A DNA stretch of 43,129 nt from CAZOVK01 sp964583165 (GCA_964583165.1 CAZOVK010000010.1:1-43129), one strand, 5' to 3'. Counted from the stretch's first letter, positions 1 to 8,705 are shown. Notes: generated by a model not told the origin, from the letters alone. A program made the numbers and translations.

Positions 1-1192
1 AAGCCGGCAGAGCCTTGCCAATCGGTTTAACCTTTTTCAGTGCGTCTGGGTCGAATGTCGGGTGAAGCAGTTGGTCAAGCTGGCTCGGCTCAACCTTCAA
101 AAGCGCTTCTTCTTTCGTGCAAAGCCCCTCGTTCACAAGGTCAATAGCAACCTGCAACGCCGCCTGCGCCGTGCGCTTGCCGTTACGAGTCTGGAGGATA
201 TAAAGCTTGCCGCTCTCAATCGTAATCTCCATGTCCTGCATATCTTTGTAGTGCTTTTCGAGCATCTTAGCGTAGCCGATGAACTCCGCGAAAAGCGTGG
301 GGTTCTCCTGCTCTAAATCTTGGAACGGCTTCGGTGTGCGAACGCCCGCAACAACGTCTTCGCCCTGCGCGTTCATCATATACTCGCCATAAATCTTGTT
401 CTCGCCTGTTGATGGGTTACGCGTGAACACAACGCCTGTGCCCGACGTGTCGCCCATATTGCCAAAGACCATGCTCTGTACGTTAACAGCCGTGCCCCAC
501 TCATACGGAATATCATGCATACGCCTATAAACAAACGCACGCTCATTATCCCACGAACGGAAGACCGCGCAAATCGCCTCGTAAAGCTGTTCTTTCGCAT
601 CAGACGGGAACTCGGCATTTTGGTTCTTTCTATAGATGTCCTTGAACATCTCGGCTACTTCTTTAAGCTCTTCCCACGTAAGCTCAAGGTCGTCATGCTT
701 GCCCTTTGCTTCCTTATATTTATGGAACTCTCTCTCAAACAACTGTTTCGGAACGCCGATAACAACGTCCGCGAACATCATAATAAAGCGGCGATAGCTG
801 TCATAAGCAAGGCGCGGGTTACCCGTGTTCTTAGCCATTGCCTCAACCGCCACATCATTTAACCCAAGATTCAAAACCGTATCCATCATACCCGGCATAG
901 ACGCGCGGGAACCACTTCTGACAGAAACCAACAACGGATTCTCGTTATCGCCAAACTTCTTGCCCGCCAAACTCTCAAGCTGAACCATTGCCGCGTCAAC
1001 CTGTGCCTTAACCTCATCACTCATAACGCGCCCGCTAGTATTATAAAGCGTGCAGGCCTCCGTTGACACAACAAAACCCGGCGGCACAGGCAGCCCAAGC
1101 TTTGTCATCTCCGCGAGGTTGGCGCCCTTGCCGCCGAGCAGCTCTTTCATCTTGCCGTCGCCCTCGCTGAACATGTACACATACTTACTCAT
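1..1192 (-). CDS. ppdK: Pyruvate, phosphate dikinase, N-terminal part (gene runs off the window start)
   Basis: Interconverts pyruvate, ATP and Pi with PEP, AMP and PPi; in anaerobes often a PPi-linked step of glycolysis. The reading frame is open from an ATG at 1192 to base 1, about 397 residues of a protein that is usually near 880. It begins MSKYVYMFSEGDGKMKELLG and continues with GGKGANLAEMTKLGLPVPPGF, the ATP-grasp nucleotide-binding start typical of PPDK and PEP synthases, then SVRSGSRASMPGMMDTVLNL near residue 95 and TGVVFTRNPSTGE near residue 250. A GGAGGT ribosome site precedes the ATG. The His-domain and PEP-binding barrel lie outside the window. It has its own promoter and is divergent from the SatD pair. 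Confidence 0.96.
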   Translation of the reverse strand, partial: MSKYVYMFSEGDGKMKELLGGKGANLAEMTKLGLPVPPGFVVSTEACTLYNTSGRVMSDEVKAQVDAAMVQLESLAGKKFGDNENPLLVSVRSGSRASMPGMMDTVLNLGLNDVAVEAMAKNTGNPRLAYDSYRRFIMMFADVVIGVPKQLFEREFHKYKEAKGKHDDLELTWEELKEVAEMFKDIYRKNQNAEFPSDAKEQLYEAICAVFRSWDNERAFVYRRMHDIPYEWGTAVNVQSMVFGNMGDTSGTGVVFTRNPSTGENKIYGEYMMNAQGEDVVAGVRTPKPFQDLEQENPTLFAEFIGYAKMLEKHYKDMQDMEITIESGKLYILQTRNGKRTAQAALQVAIDLVNEGLCTKEEALLKVEPSQLDQLLHPTFDPDALKKVKPIGKALPA

Positions 1193-1224
1193 CTTCTGTC
1201 TACCTCCTAAATCTCAATGTTTGT

Positions 1225-1254
1225 ATTGTATATTAAAATTTCGTAAATTGTCAA
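1225..1254 (-). promoter_or_regulatory. Promoter of ppdK
   Basis: On the minus strand TTGACA (1249-1254), an 18-base spacer and TACAAT (1225-1230) lie about 33 bases upstream of the ppdK ATG, with GGAGGT between. This is a good sigma-A type match. The region between this promoter and the SatD promoter also holds a small inverted repeat, TGACC-T6-GGTCA at 1346-1361, of unknown meaning. Confidence 0.7.
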
Positions 1255-1395
1255 GAGAAATCGCGGTAAAAAAGGACACTTGGATAAACTTCGGATGGCA
1301 AGGCTTACACATATATTACGACATGTTATTAGCTGTGATTAAATTTGACCTTTTTTGGTCATAATATTGCTTGTCCACCAATTTCGGTTAAAACA

Positions 1396-1424
1396 TTGAC
1401 ATTTGACTGAATTTGGTATATGCT
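1396..1424 (+). promoter_or_regulatory. Promoter of the SatD/DUF3307 pair
   Basis: TTGACA at 1396-1401, a 17-base spacer and TATGCT at 1419-1424. Transcription would begin near 1431, which argues against the upstream TTG at 1413 as a start codon because that codon would lie inside the promoter. Confidence 0.6.
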
Positions 1425-1442
1425 ATGAGAGGAAGTTGCCCC

Positions 1443-2162
1443 ATGAAGTCGGTTAAAGAGGGAAAGCTACGAAGCATGTATTGTGTTATTGTGGGAGATA
1501 TTGTGGGCTCGCGCGAACTGCCAACGGAAGTCAGAATAGCTTTGACGCTGGAACTTAAAAGTATTTTTGGTTATATCAACACAAAATATGCCGACAACAT
1601 TGTGGCTGACTTTGGCTTGGTACGAGGTGATGCGTTTGAGGGGATAATGTACTCACAAGCTGACGCGCCGGCCATTATACAAATGTTGATAAAGCGTCTG
1701 TATAACATAGATAAAACAAGGATTCGTATATGCACTGTCATGGACTACCTGACGGTTGTCAGTAGCGACAGGAACGAATCTGACGGCGCCGCGTTTTATA
1801 AGGCTACAGCAGAATTAGACAACCTCAAGCAATCAGACAACGGTCATTGGTTTCAGGTTTCTTTTTTAACAAGTACATTCGCCCAACCGCTTGTTAATAG
1901 CTTAATAGAACTAATGTCAGCGCTGACTTCTCGTTGGACAGACAAACAAAGAGAAATAGTGTGGGCTATGGAGGACTGTAATAATCAACAAAAGATAGCC
2001 GCTCTGAAACTTGGTTTAGCGAAATCTGTTGTCAAAAAGCAGTTAGCCGCAGCGCACTACGATGCTTATTATAATGCGTGGAGAGGCATCGAACGTTTTA
2101 TATTTAATTTTGAACATCTTCCCAATATTCAATCAGTTACCGGAAGAGGAGGTAGCTTATGA
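1443..2162 (+). CDS. SatD family protein
   Basis: SatD-family protein of 239 residues from this start. The family is named after satD of the Streptococcus mutans sat (secretion and acid tolerance) operon; its biochemical role is unknown. The family start is visible as YCVIVGDIVGSREL, then a GLVRGDAFEG segment (family GDxF motif) near residue 60. The C-terminal part (TDKQREIVWAM...QQKIAALKLGLAKSVVKKQL) reads like a helix-turn-helix. Start choice: ATG 1443 has AGAGGA 9 bases upstream; ATG 1476 directly precedes the family motif, with AGAGGG 13 bases upstream, and is the alternative. A frame to a TTG at 1413 also exists but overlaps the promoter. The gene overlaps the DUF3307 gene by 4 bases (ATGA), so the two are translationally coupled. 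Its composition is AT-richer than the flanking genes. Confidence 0.8.
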   Translation: MKSVKEGKLRSMYCVIVGDIVGSRELPTEVRIALTLELKSIFGYINTKYADNIVADFGLVRGDAFEGIMYSQADAPAIIQMLIKRLYNIDKTRIRICTVMDYLTVVSSDRNESDGAAFYKATAELDNLKQSDNGHWFQVSFLTSTFAQPLVNSLIELMSALTSRWTDKQREIVWAMEDCNNQQKIAALKLGLAKSVVKKQLAAAHYDAYYNAWRGIERFIFNFEHLPNIQSVTGRGGSL

Positions 2163-2983
2163 CACTCGATTTCGTGTTCGTTGCCCTTCTTCTCGGTCAC
2201 ATCCTCGGTGATTTCTACTTTCAAACAGAAAAAATGGCGTTCGGTAAGGAAATCTCATTCAATTGGCTCATCTATCACTGTGTGGAGTATGGAGTGGTAA
2301 TGGCGGCCATACTTTTTGCCTGTTTGCCTAAATCACACGCATTAGGCAATTTACTGGCTATATCAGCGTTGGCACACTGCGCTATTGACTTATTCAAGTC
2401 AGCCCTGTCAAATAGGCGAAAAGAGAGCAAGCTCTTAAAATGGATAAACGCACGTTCGATAGCCGTTTACCGATTCCTTCTTTGGGTCAAAAAACGTCTA
2501 TATACCTTTGACCAACTGTTACATATAATATCACTTGTGGTTATCTGGCTGATTTTCGGGCAAGGGATTGTTCCATACGATTATCTAAACCTACAATTCT
2601 GGAATCTTGATTCACCATTCATTTTGGTTGTTCTTGGTATTCTTTGCGTAGTACGCCCCGTGGGCTTCTTAATCGCATCCGGTGACATCTGGGATTTTGG
2701 GCGCGGGCAAAATGAAAAACCGTCAGAGCGTTCTATCCGCGCGGGACAAATGATTGGCTATCTTGAGCGAACCATCATTTACCTGTTTCTGCTTTATGAG
2801 CAATACGGCGCGATAGCCTTTGTCCTTACTGCTAAATCTATAGCGCGCTTCAAAGAGATTGAACAAAATCGAATGCAAGCCGAATATTACCTTATAGGCA
2901 CGCTTCTAAGCGTGGCTTCTGCCTTTATTATAGCGATGCTTCTCGGACTTTGCAAAATCACAATACCGCAGCTTGCCCAATAA
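2159..2983 (+). CDS. DUF3307 domain-containing integral membrane protein
   Basis: 274-residue membrane protein. The N-terminal LLGHILGDFYFQTEKMA is the DUF3307 signature. About seven hydrophobic segments are visible, for example residues 3-20, 40-60, 62-80, 123-142 and 158-178, and a last one near 245-268. Function is not established. DUF3307 genes are often found next to SatD-like genes, as here with an ATGA overlap, so a membrane partner of a cytosolic SatD protein is a reasonable inference. The stop codon falls in the loop of a strong terminator hairpin. Confidence 0.82.
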   Translation: MTLDFVFVALLLGHILGDFYFQTEKMAFGKEISFNWLIYHCVEYGVVMAAILFACLPKSHALGNLLAISALAHCAIDLFKSALSNRRKESKLLKWINARSIAVYRFLLWVKKRLYTFDQLLHIISLVVIWLIFGQGIVPYDYLNLQFWNLDSPFILVVLGILCVVRPVGFLIASGDIWDFGRGQNEKPSERSIRAGQMIGYLERTIIYLFLLYEQYGAIAFVLTAKSIARFKEIEQNRMQAEYYLIGTLLSVASAFIIAMLLGLCKITIPQLAQ

Positions 2984-2996
2984 CGGGCAAGCTGCG
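2967..2996. terminator. Bidirectional terminator between DUF3307 and flavin reductase genes
   Basis: Perfect 12-bp stem CGCAGCTTGCCC / GGGCAAGCTGCG with a 6-base loop that contains the DUF3307 stop codon. It is followed by ATTTCATTCTATT on the plus strand. It sits between two convergent genes and could serve both. Confidence 0.8.
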
Positions 2997-3004
2997 ATTT
3001 CATT

Positions 3005-3517
3005 CTATTCCGCAGGCACAAGCCCCGCCTCAATCTCCACCACATACACCACATGCTCATCATGCGTCGGATAAATCTTCTCATTCAGCGCGGTATCAAG
3101 GAAGCACCCCGCCTCCAGACGCTGAACGTAGAGCTTTCTCCCGATTAACGCCAATGTGCTCTCCTCGAAATAGGGTGTCTCGCCATGATGCGTTACGTGA
3201 AGCCCCGCCTTATCTATCTTGTTCTCATCACGCCCGCTGACAGTGCCCAAATAGCTCATTTCTTTCATATAGCCGCCCCCGAAGAAGCATAGGCTCATCG
3301 TGTCAGCCGCGTCTACAAACTCTTTTGTGAAGCGTTGTGGGCGGATAAAGACGAACGCGACCAGCTTGTTCCAGAGGTAACCTAGACCGCCCCACGAAGC
3401 CGTCATGGTGTTCACAACACCGTCCTTTTCTGCGGTGACGAGAAACCACTCGTCGGCGACAGCGTGCCACGGGTTTAGGTCAAGCGTTTTGATGTCAACA
3501 GGTTGAAAATTCGGCAT
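3005..3517 (-). CDS. Flavin reductase-like, FMN-binding split-barrel protein
   Basis: 170 residues, likely an FMN-binding split-barrel protein of the flavin reductase (DIM6/NTAB) group. Visible landmarks are WFLVTAEKDGVVNTMTASWGGLGYLW (the strand and loop that cradle FMN), then VFIRPQRFTKEFVDAADTMSLCFF and SGRDENKIDKAGL, which fit the family pattern. Such proteins bind FMN and may reduce it or act on small molecules; the substrate cannot be told from the sequence. AAAGGAGGG lies just upstream of the ATG. It is the last gene of the minus-strand operon that starts at the SLH protein, 12 bases after the M24 peptidase stop. Confidence 0.82.
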   Translation of the reverse strand: MPNFQPVDIKTLDLNPWHAVADEWFLVTAEKDGVVNTMTASWGGLGYLWNKLVAFVFIRPQRFTKEFVDAADTMSLCFFGGGYMKEMSYLGTVSGRDENKIDKAGLHVTHHGETPYFEESTLALIGRKLYVQRLEAGCFLDTALNEKIYPTHDEHVVYVVEIEAGLVPAE

Positions 3518-3529
3518 AATAGCCCTCCT

Positions 3530-4591
3530 TTATATTATCAACAAATCTTTAGCCGTCTTGGTAAAGTTATAGTACCCGTTTTCTTCGACAATAATTATGT
3601 CCTCAATTCTTACGCCAAACTCACCCGGCAGATAAATGCCCGGCTCGACAGACAAGGACATTCCCGGCTCTAAAGCAATCTTGCAACCGGGCGAGAATGA
3701 CGGGCGAGGTACGGCTATGCCGTGACCTAAGCCATGCCCGAAAAATCCGCCGAAGCCCGCGTTTTTGATATAATCCCGCGCCGCCGCGTCAACGTCTTCG
3801 CCTATAACACCGGGGCGAATGATTTCTAACGCAGCAAGTTGGGCGTTTAGAACTGTTTCGTAGACGAGTTTCTGTTTATCTGAACACGCCCCGACAAACA
3901 CCGTGCGCGTCATATCAGACACCTGATTACCGATTTTCGCACCAAAGTCGAGTTTGAGCGCGTCGCCGTGTTGAATTTCGCGGTCAGACGGTACGCCGTG
4001 TGGCATGGCCGAATTGGGGCCGCTCAGTGTGATACACTGGAAGGCCAGCCCCTCCGCGCCATGCGTGCGCATGTAGACCTCGAGTTCCCACGCGAGTTCT
4101 TTCTCCTTGCGCCCTTTTTCTATACGCGGCAGTATGTACGAAAACGCGTCGTCCGTTATGCGTTGGCATTCGGCTATCAGTGCGCGTTCGGCGTCTGTTT
4201 TTATCATGCGCTGATTCAAAATCGCGTCTTCAAAGCCGTCACATTTCGACAGTTCAATCGGCGCAATTGCGCTTTGATACTTCGCAAACTCCACAACCGA
4301 GAGACTGCTCGTTTCACAGCCCACAACCTTCGCGTTGTGGCTTTTGAGAATTTCCGCGACCATATCTTGTGGTTTGCCCGTGAAAAGGCGCACGTCCATA
4401 TGTGTCACTAGTTTTTGCGCCACCTCAATATAACGCGAATCGACAAGGAAGTACCCCTTATCTTTCGTCAGAATCACTACGCCCGCGCTCGTGTTAATCC
4501 CCGTGTAGTAATAGCGGTTCGCAGGGCTTGTGATTAACCCCGCGTCAAATTTGCTCGGGAAATTCGCGATAAATTTGTCTAAAGCTGTCAT
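3530..4591 (-). CDS. M24 family metallopeptidase (Xaa-Pro aminopeptidase type)
   Basis: 353-residue cytosolic aminopeptidase P / prolidase-like enzyme, removing residues N-terminal to proline. It has an N-terminal creatinase-like domain (about 1-125) and a C-terminal pita-bread domain. The five expected metal ligands are present: D215 and D226 (LDFGAKIGNQVSDMTRT), H290 in the HGLGH motif, E316 (VEPGIY) and E330 (VRIED). AGGGAGGT precedes the ATG. The length is normal for the short Bacillota forms, where the gene is often next to efp; here efp is about 9 kb away. Confidence 0.93.
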   Translation of the reverse strand: MTALDKFIANFPSKFDAGLITSPANRYYYTGINTSAGVVILTKDKGYFLVDSRYIEVAQKLVTHMDVRLFTGKPQDMVAEILKSHNAKVVGCETSSLSVVEFAKYQSAIAPIELSKCDGFEDAILNQRMIKTDAERALIAECQRITDDAFSYILPRIEKGRKEKELAWELEVYMRTHGAEGLAFQCITLSGPNSAMPHGVPSDREIQHGDALKLDFGAKIGNQVSDMTRTVFVGACSDKQKLVYETVLNAQLAALEIIRPGVIGEDVDAAARDYIKNAGFGGFFGHGLGHGIAVPRPSFSPGCKIALEPGMSLSVEPGIYLPGEFGVRIEDIIIVEENGYYNFTKTAKDLLII

Positions 4592-4609
4592 ATTTACCTC
4601 CCTAAAAAG

Positions 4610-5398
4610 TTAGTTGCCAATCGGTATCTGCTTGCGCACGTTGTCTACCATATCCAAAACCACGCCCACGACCGTTACGCATTCGTCAACGCCACAGTCA
4701 AACTCGACCTCACCCCATGGGTTCACGACGAGAGAGTGGGCGTATGACACATAACCCGCAGAATTGTCACGCGCAGGCGAGGCGGCGGCTACGAAAATCT
4801 GATTGTCAACGGCCCGCGCGCGCATTAGTAACTCCCAATGCGCAGGGCCTGTTGTCATATTAAACGCGGCTGGCACGAACAGGATTCTAATCCCCTGTTT
4901 CGCCGTTTCGCGTATAAAGTCAGAGAAGCGTATATCGAAGCAGATACACACGCCCATAAGCCCATACTTCGTGTCGAAAACGGTTATGCTATCACCCGCT
5001 GACAACGTGTCTGACTCCTTGAAATATTGACCGTTCGGCACGTCTATATCAAACAGATGAGCTTTTCTGTGTTTGGCGATACACCTACCGCTATCGAAGA
5101 CATAACACGTATTATACAACCTATCGCCGTCACATTCGGGCATTGAACCCGCCACGATAATAATACCCATTTCGGCACTCAACGCGCGTAAGGTTTCATA
5201 GGCATAACCGCCCTCTTCTTCCGCATAGGCCCCAAACACCGCCGTATCATACGGGCACAAAAACATCTCGGGCAAAACGGCAACGTCTATGCCCTCGCCC
5301 TCACCCATTCTGATATACCTGCAAGCGCGGCTAATATTTTCGTTTCTGTCCGCGCCTACTTCCATCTGAACCAGTAAGATTTTGAAATCGGGTTCCAT
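4610..5398 (-). CDS. Carbon-nitrogen hydrolase (nitrilase superfamily, omega-amidase-like)
   Basis: 262-residue amidase of the nitrilase fold. The catalytic triad is visible: E44 in LPEMF, K112 in KHRKAHLF and C153 in GVCICFDIRF. The pattern resembles omega-amidase/NIT2 and YafV-like enzymes that hydrolyse alpha-keto acid amides or similar small amides; the substrate is not determined. The start codon shares its A with the stop of the oxidoreductase gene upstream (TAATG), so translation is coupled. No obvious strong ribosome site is present, which fits coupling. Confidence 0.9.
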   Translation of the reverse strand: MEPDFKILLVQMEVGADRNENISRACRYIRMGEGEGIDVAVLPEMFLCPYDTAVFGAYAEEEGGYAYETLRALSAEMGIIIVAGSMPECDGDRLYNTCYVFDSGRCIAKHRKAHLFDIDVPNGQYFKESDTLSAGDSITVFDTKYGLMGVCICFDIRFSDFIRETAKQGIRILFVPAAFNMTTGPAHWELLMRARAVDNQIFVAAASPARDNSAGYVSYAHSLVVNPWGEVEFDCGVDECVTVVGVVLDMVDNVRKQIPIGN

Positions 5399-6489
5399 TA
5401 TTTCAACTCACTTATCTCTACCTGTCTGCCCAAACTCGCTGACATATAGATAGCTTCAAGTATCTGCGTCACAACCAGTGCCTGTTCGGGCTTCACGACT
5501 AATTCCTTACCAAAGAGAATCGCGTCATAGAATGCGCGTTGCTCCAGAATCTCGGGGTCGGCCGAAATTCCGTCATAATACGCCGCGCCCTTAGACGTCA
5601 TGTCGGGTTTAATCGTCACGAGATGCCCAAAGTCAGCCGTGTTGATACGTAAACCGTCACGCATGTCAGCGCCTGCCCTTGTGCCGCAAAGCTGTGTTCG
5701 CCCTTCGCCCACATCTAACGTATTGAGCGCCCAACTCGTTTCAAGTATAATCGTCGATCCGTCTTCCATGGTGATAAAACCAAACGCGGAGTCTTCAACC
5801 GTGAACTTCTCGGGATCCCAATCGCCCCAGTCGTTGCCCATGTTGCCACATTCGGCGAGCTTTTTATAGACAGTGCCCGTGACAGCCTTAGGTCTGTAGT
5901 TGTTCATCATCCAGAGTGTCAAATCGAGCGCGTGAGTACCTATATCAATAAGCGAACCGCCGCCCTGCTCTTCTTCATTCAAAAACACGCCCCAAGTCGG
6001 CACGGCACGGCGGCGCACTGCTTGCGCCTTCGCAAAATAAATCTCGCCCAAGTCGCCGCGTTCACAAGCCGCCTTTAGGTAACGCGATTCGGGTTTCTGG
6101 CGGTTCTGGTAACCGACAGTCAGAATCTTACCTGTCGCGCGGCTCGTTTCTACCATGCGCTTTGCGTCTGCGTAGTTTTTGGCGAGCGGTTTTTCACACA
6201 TGACATGCTTACCCGCCTGCATTGCGTCAATCGAGATTTGAGCGTGTGAGCGGTTCGGCGTGAGGACGTAAACGGCCTCGATACTCACATCTTTCAGTAG
6301 CTTTCGATAATCCGTATAGACCTTTGCCCCTGCCGCGCCGTATGCCGCCGCCGCCTTTTCGGCGCGTTCTTCTATGATGTCACAGAACGCGACCATTTCA
6401 ACCCCGTCAATCTTTTGCGCCGCGGGCATGTGCTTGCCGAACGCGATACCGCCACAACCGATTATACCTACCCTAATCTTTCTCACCAC
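5398..6489 (-). CDS. Gfo/Idh/MocA family NAD(P)-dependent oxidoreductase
   Basis: 363-residue sugar or cyclitol dehydrogenase-like enzyme. The N-terminal Rossmann motif GIIGCGGIA (about 8-16) binds NAD(P). The conserved EKP sits at residues 99-101 (MCEKPLAKN) and supplies the catalytic-site Lys. GGSLIDIGTHALDL near residue 180 is the usual substrate-domain motif with the conserved His. The substrate cannot be assigned. GTG start; a second in-frame GTG follows at once, and a GGGGG ribosome site is 6-10 bases upstream. It lies 12 bases after the SLH protein gene and overlaps the amidase gene by one base. Confidence 0.92.
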   Translation of the reverse strand: MVRKIRVGIIGCGGIAFGKHMPAAQKIDGVEMVAFCDIIEERAEKAAAAYGAAGAKVYTDYRKLLKDVSIEAVYVLTPNRSHAQISIDAMQAGKHVMCEKPLAKNYADAKRMVETSRATGKILTVGYQNRQKPESRYLKAACERGDLGEIYFAKAQAVRRRAVPTWGVFLNEEEQGGGSLIDIGTHALDLTLWMMNNYRPKAVTGTVYKKLAECGNMGNDWGDWDPEKFTVEDSAFGFITMEDGSTIILETSWALNTLDVGEGRTQLCGTRAGADMRDGLRINTADFGHLVTIKPDMTSKGAAYYDGISADPEILEQRAFYDAILFGKELVVKPEQALVVTQILEAIYMSASLGRQVEISELK

Positions 6490-6501
6490 AAAACCCCCTG
6501 T

Positions 6502-7929
6502 TTATGTATAGTTTCTTACACACCAGTTATACATAATCTGTATCATCTCGGCTTTTGTCATCTTTCGCGTAGGGTTCAGTAACCCATTCTGACCGCCGAT
6601 AAGGTCATATTGATAGAGCTTCTCTGTTGATGTGACGATTTCGCCCGTAAGTTTGATTTGCGCATGGTCTGTGAAATCGTAGAGCGTCCGTTTTGTGTCG
6701 GGGTCATTGCTCTCAAAGAACCATGTATAGTCATAAATCAAATTGTCGATATGCACAAACATATTTTGACGTTCAACTGTCTTATTCAGGTCAGAAAAAC
6801 TAATCCCATAGTCCGTCATAAACTCCGTCGCGTCGCCGGTTTCAAACAACCCCTCGATAAACTCGAGAAAAAATGACATGGTGAGATAATCATTGGCATT
6901 AAACCGCTCGCCCGCTTCGGGTGTTAACACGTCATTATATACAAAGAATGTCACGGCATCATAATACCAGTTTTTCTTATTTACATCGGCGTAGTTTATG
7001 CCGTCATAGTCACTGGGTACCTTTTTGAGTTGAATATTATCGTCATAATAATCATGGTCGTCAGAGTATTGGCTATCAAAGGCAAGATATATCATGTCGG
7101 CTATCAGAGCGTGACCGTTAGTGTCGGGGTAAGGGTTGATAAAGTTCGCCACACTCGACATATCGAAGTAAACAGTCTCATCGTCTTCAAACGCGCCGTT
7201 AATATCCGCTACCACAAGGTCAAAAAATTCTGCCACTTCGTCTATCGCGTCATTATAATGCTTCAAGACCTCGTCCATGCCATGAAGCCCGTTCACGCCG
7301 CTAAAGAAATTCGGGATGTTTTGAATAACAATTATGTTATACTCACTTATGTAATAAATCCCTTTAATCGCTTCTTCAAGGCTCTCGCTAAAGCGCGCCG
7401 CCAGACCCTCGGCCTGTTCGTTACATGCCGCTATCGCCTTGTTCGCGTCACTTATAGCCTTCTCGTCACGCTTTATAATCGCGTCACTAACCTCATTCTT
7501 CATCTGGTTAAACGCGGTGACATTAGACGTATCGACACCTTTGACCTTCGCCAGAGCCGCCCAGAACGCCTGCATTACATCATTCGTGCCGATATTAATA
7601 GCAATAAATCCCGCGTCGATAATCCGCTCTTCCTGCTCCTCTGTCAGATTCGCTATCTGTTCAGATAACCCCGCGGCCGTTAAGTCGTTCTTCGCGTAAT
7701 TATAGAAGTCGATAGTCAAATCCTCTTCTAATGCGTCACTCAAAAACAAAGACATAAAATGTGTCGCGGGCAACTTTCCGCCCTCGCTATACCCCAAAAG
7801 CCCATACCCCGTTGTAAACCTGTCGCCAAACATCACAACAATGCCGTCAACCTCCTCCGCAAAAACAGGTAAGGCTAAACCCGTCACGCAGAGAGCAAAA
7901 ACCAAAACCGCCAACAAAAATTTCTTCAT
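6502..7929 (-). CDS. Secreted SGNH/GDSL-like protein with SLH wall-anchor repeats; catalytic Ser replaced by Arg
   Basis: 475 residues from this start. Residues 1-24 form a signal peptide (MKKF, hydrophobic core, VFA cleavage). The SGNH fold follows. Block I reads VVMFGDRFTTGYG, so position 37, normally the nucleophile Ser of GDS, is Arg. Block III INIGTND and block V DTNGH are kept. The C-terminal part carries two S-layer homology (SLH)-like repeats, WYYDAVTFFVYNDVLTP and IGGQNGLLNPTRKMTKAEM, so the protein is probably attached to the secondary cell-wall polymer. Start: ATG 7929 with GGGGGG 6 bases upstream, rather than the TTG at 7947. First gene of a five-gene operon. Catalytic activity is doubtful; a binding or structural role is possible. 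Confidence 0.83.
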   Translation of the reverse strand: MKKFLLAVLVFALCVTGLALPVFAEEVDGIVVMFGDRFTTGYGLLGYSEGGKLPATHFMSLFLSDALEEDLTIDFYNYAKNDLTAAGLSEQIANLTEEQEERIIDAGFIAINIGTNDVMQAFWAALAKVKGVDTSNVTAFNQMKNEVSDAIIKRDEKAISDANKAIAACNEQAEGLAARFSESLEEAIKGIYYISEYNIIVIQNIPNFFSGVNGLHGMDEVLKHYNDAIDEVAEFFDLVVADINGAFEDDETVYFDMSSVANFINPYPDTNGHALIADMIYLAFDSQYSDDHDYYDDNIQLKKVPSDYDGINYADVNKKNWYYDAVTFFVYNDVLTPEAGERFNANDYLTMSFFLEFIEGLFETGDATEFMTDYGISFSDLNKTVERQNMFVHIDNLIYDYTWFFESNDPDTKRTLYDFTDHAQIKLTGEIVTSTEKLYQYDLIGGQNGLLNPTRKMTKAEMIQIMYNWCVRNYT

Positions 7930-7956
7930 TAAATACCCCCCAATCAAAGTAATATC

Positions 7957-7985
7957 AGTATACCATTAGTTGTATGAGCTTTCAA
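7957..7985 (-). promoter_or_regulatory. Promoter of the SLH protein operon
   Basis: Minus strand: TTGAAA (7980-7985), 17 bases, TATACT (7957-7962), about 28 bases upstream of the ATG at 7929. A good sigma-A match. The rest of the 158-base divergent gap up to 8087 contains a short inverted repeat CTAAAG...CTTTAG at 8031-8050 and the ribosome site of the DUF4230 gene. Confidence 0.65.
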
Positions 7986-8087
7986 TATTGAATTATTCTG
8001 TAAGAAAAATGACTTTTTTTATCGTATATACTAAAGTGGGTCACCTTTAGCGCAACTTACCACATCAGACTTGAATGGGAGGGGAAA

Positions 8088-8705
8088 ATGTTAAACAACA
8101 TAAGAAAATTCAAGGAGCAATTCAAAACCGCCGCTATTATACTCCTTTTGGTAATCGTATCATGGCTGGCACTCACCAAAGCGGGTCAAACCGCGGCCCC
8201 CGTGTCTATAACCGAAGAAGAAAAGCCCGTAATCACGTCTGATGTAATCGCCGAGCGCATCACAAATATCGGCGAACTGTCCACACTCGAATATCGTTTC
8301 CGCGACATAAGCGAATACGAAAGCGGCACAATCCCGTTGTTGACGAAAAAGAGCTTTAAGGTCGTTTATGATGCCACTGTTAAAATTGGTATTGACCTTG
8401 AAACTACCGAAATCAGTGTCGAAGAGAATCAAGTGACAATCACTCTACCCCCCGCGCAAGTCTTTAGCATAGAATTCGACTACGACAACCTCAGATTCTA
8501 CGACGAGAAATTCGCGTTATTCAACTGGGAAAGCCGCGTTGATACCGTAGAAATAATGAAAAACGCCACCCTCGATGTCGAAAAACTCGTCAAAGAGCGC
8601 GAGCTTGAACAACAGGCGACAGAAAACGCCGAAACGCTAATCCGCTTGTTGCTTGCGCCGATTATAGAAAGCGTCGAAAACCCACCGACAATAGTTTTCA
8701 AATAA
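8088..8705 (+). CDS. DUF4230 domain-containing membrane-anchored protein
   Basis: 205 residues. One N-terminal transmembrane helix (about 14-30, AAIILLLVIVSWLALTK) followed by an extracytoplasmic region. The pattern RITNIGELSTLEYRFRDI followed by alternating strands (FKVVYDATVKIGIDLE...VTITLPPAQVFSIEFDYDN) is typical of DUF4230, a family of unknown function. The C-terminal 50 residues are a charged helix (DVEKLVKERELEQQATENAETLIRLL) ending in a short hydrophobic stretch. GGGAGGGG lies 4 bases upstream of the ATG. Monocistronic, with its own terminator. Confidence 0.82.
   Translation: MLNNIRKFKEQFKTAAIILLLVIVSWLALTKAGQTAAPVSITEEEKPVITSDVIAERITNIGELSTLEYRFRDISEYESGTIPLLTKKSFKVVYDATVKIGIDLETTEISVEENQVTITLPPAQVFSIEFDYDNLRFYDEKFALFNWESRVDTVEIMKNATLDVEKLVKERELEQQATENAETLIRLLLAPIIESVENPPTIVFK

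Noticed and set aside
7030..7668. 212-codon plus-strand frame inside the SLH protein gene
   Set aside because: Antisense shadow: the minus-strand frame has a signal peptide, SGNH blocks and SLH repeats, while the plus-strand frame has no recognisable feature.
8031..8050. CTAAAG...CTTTAG inverted repeat before the DUF4230 gene
   Set aside because: Only six bases per arm with an 8-base gap; common by chance in this composition. Kept only as a remark.
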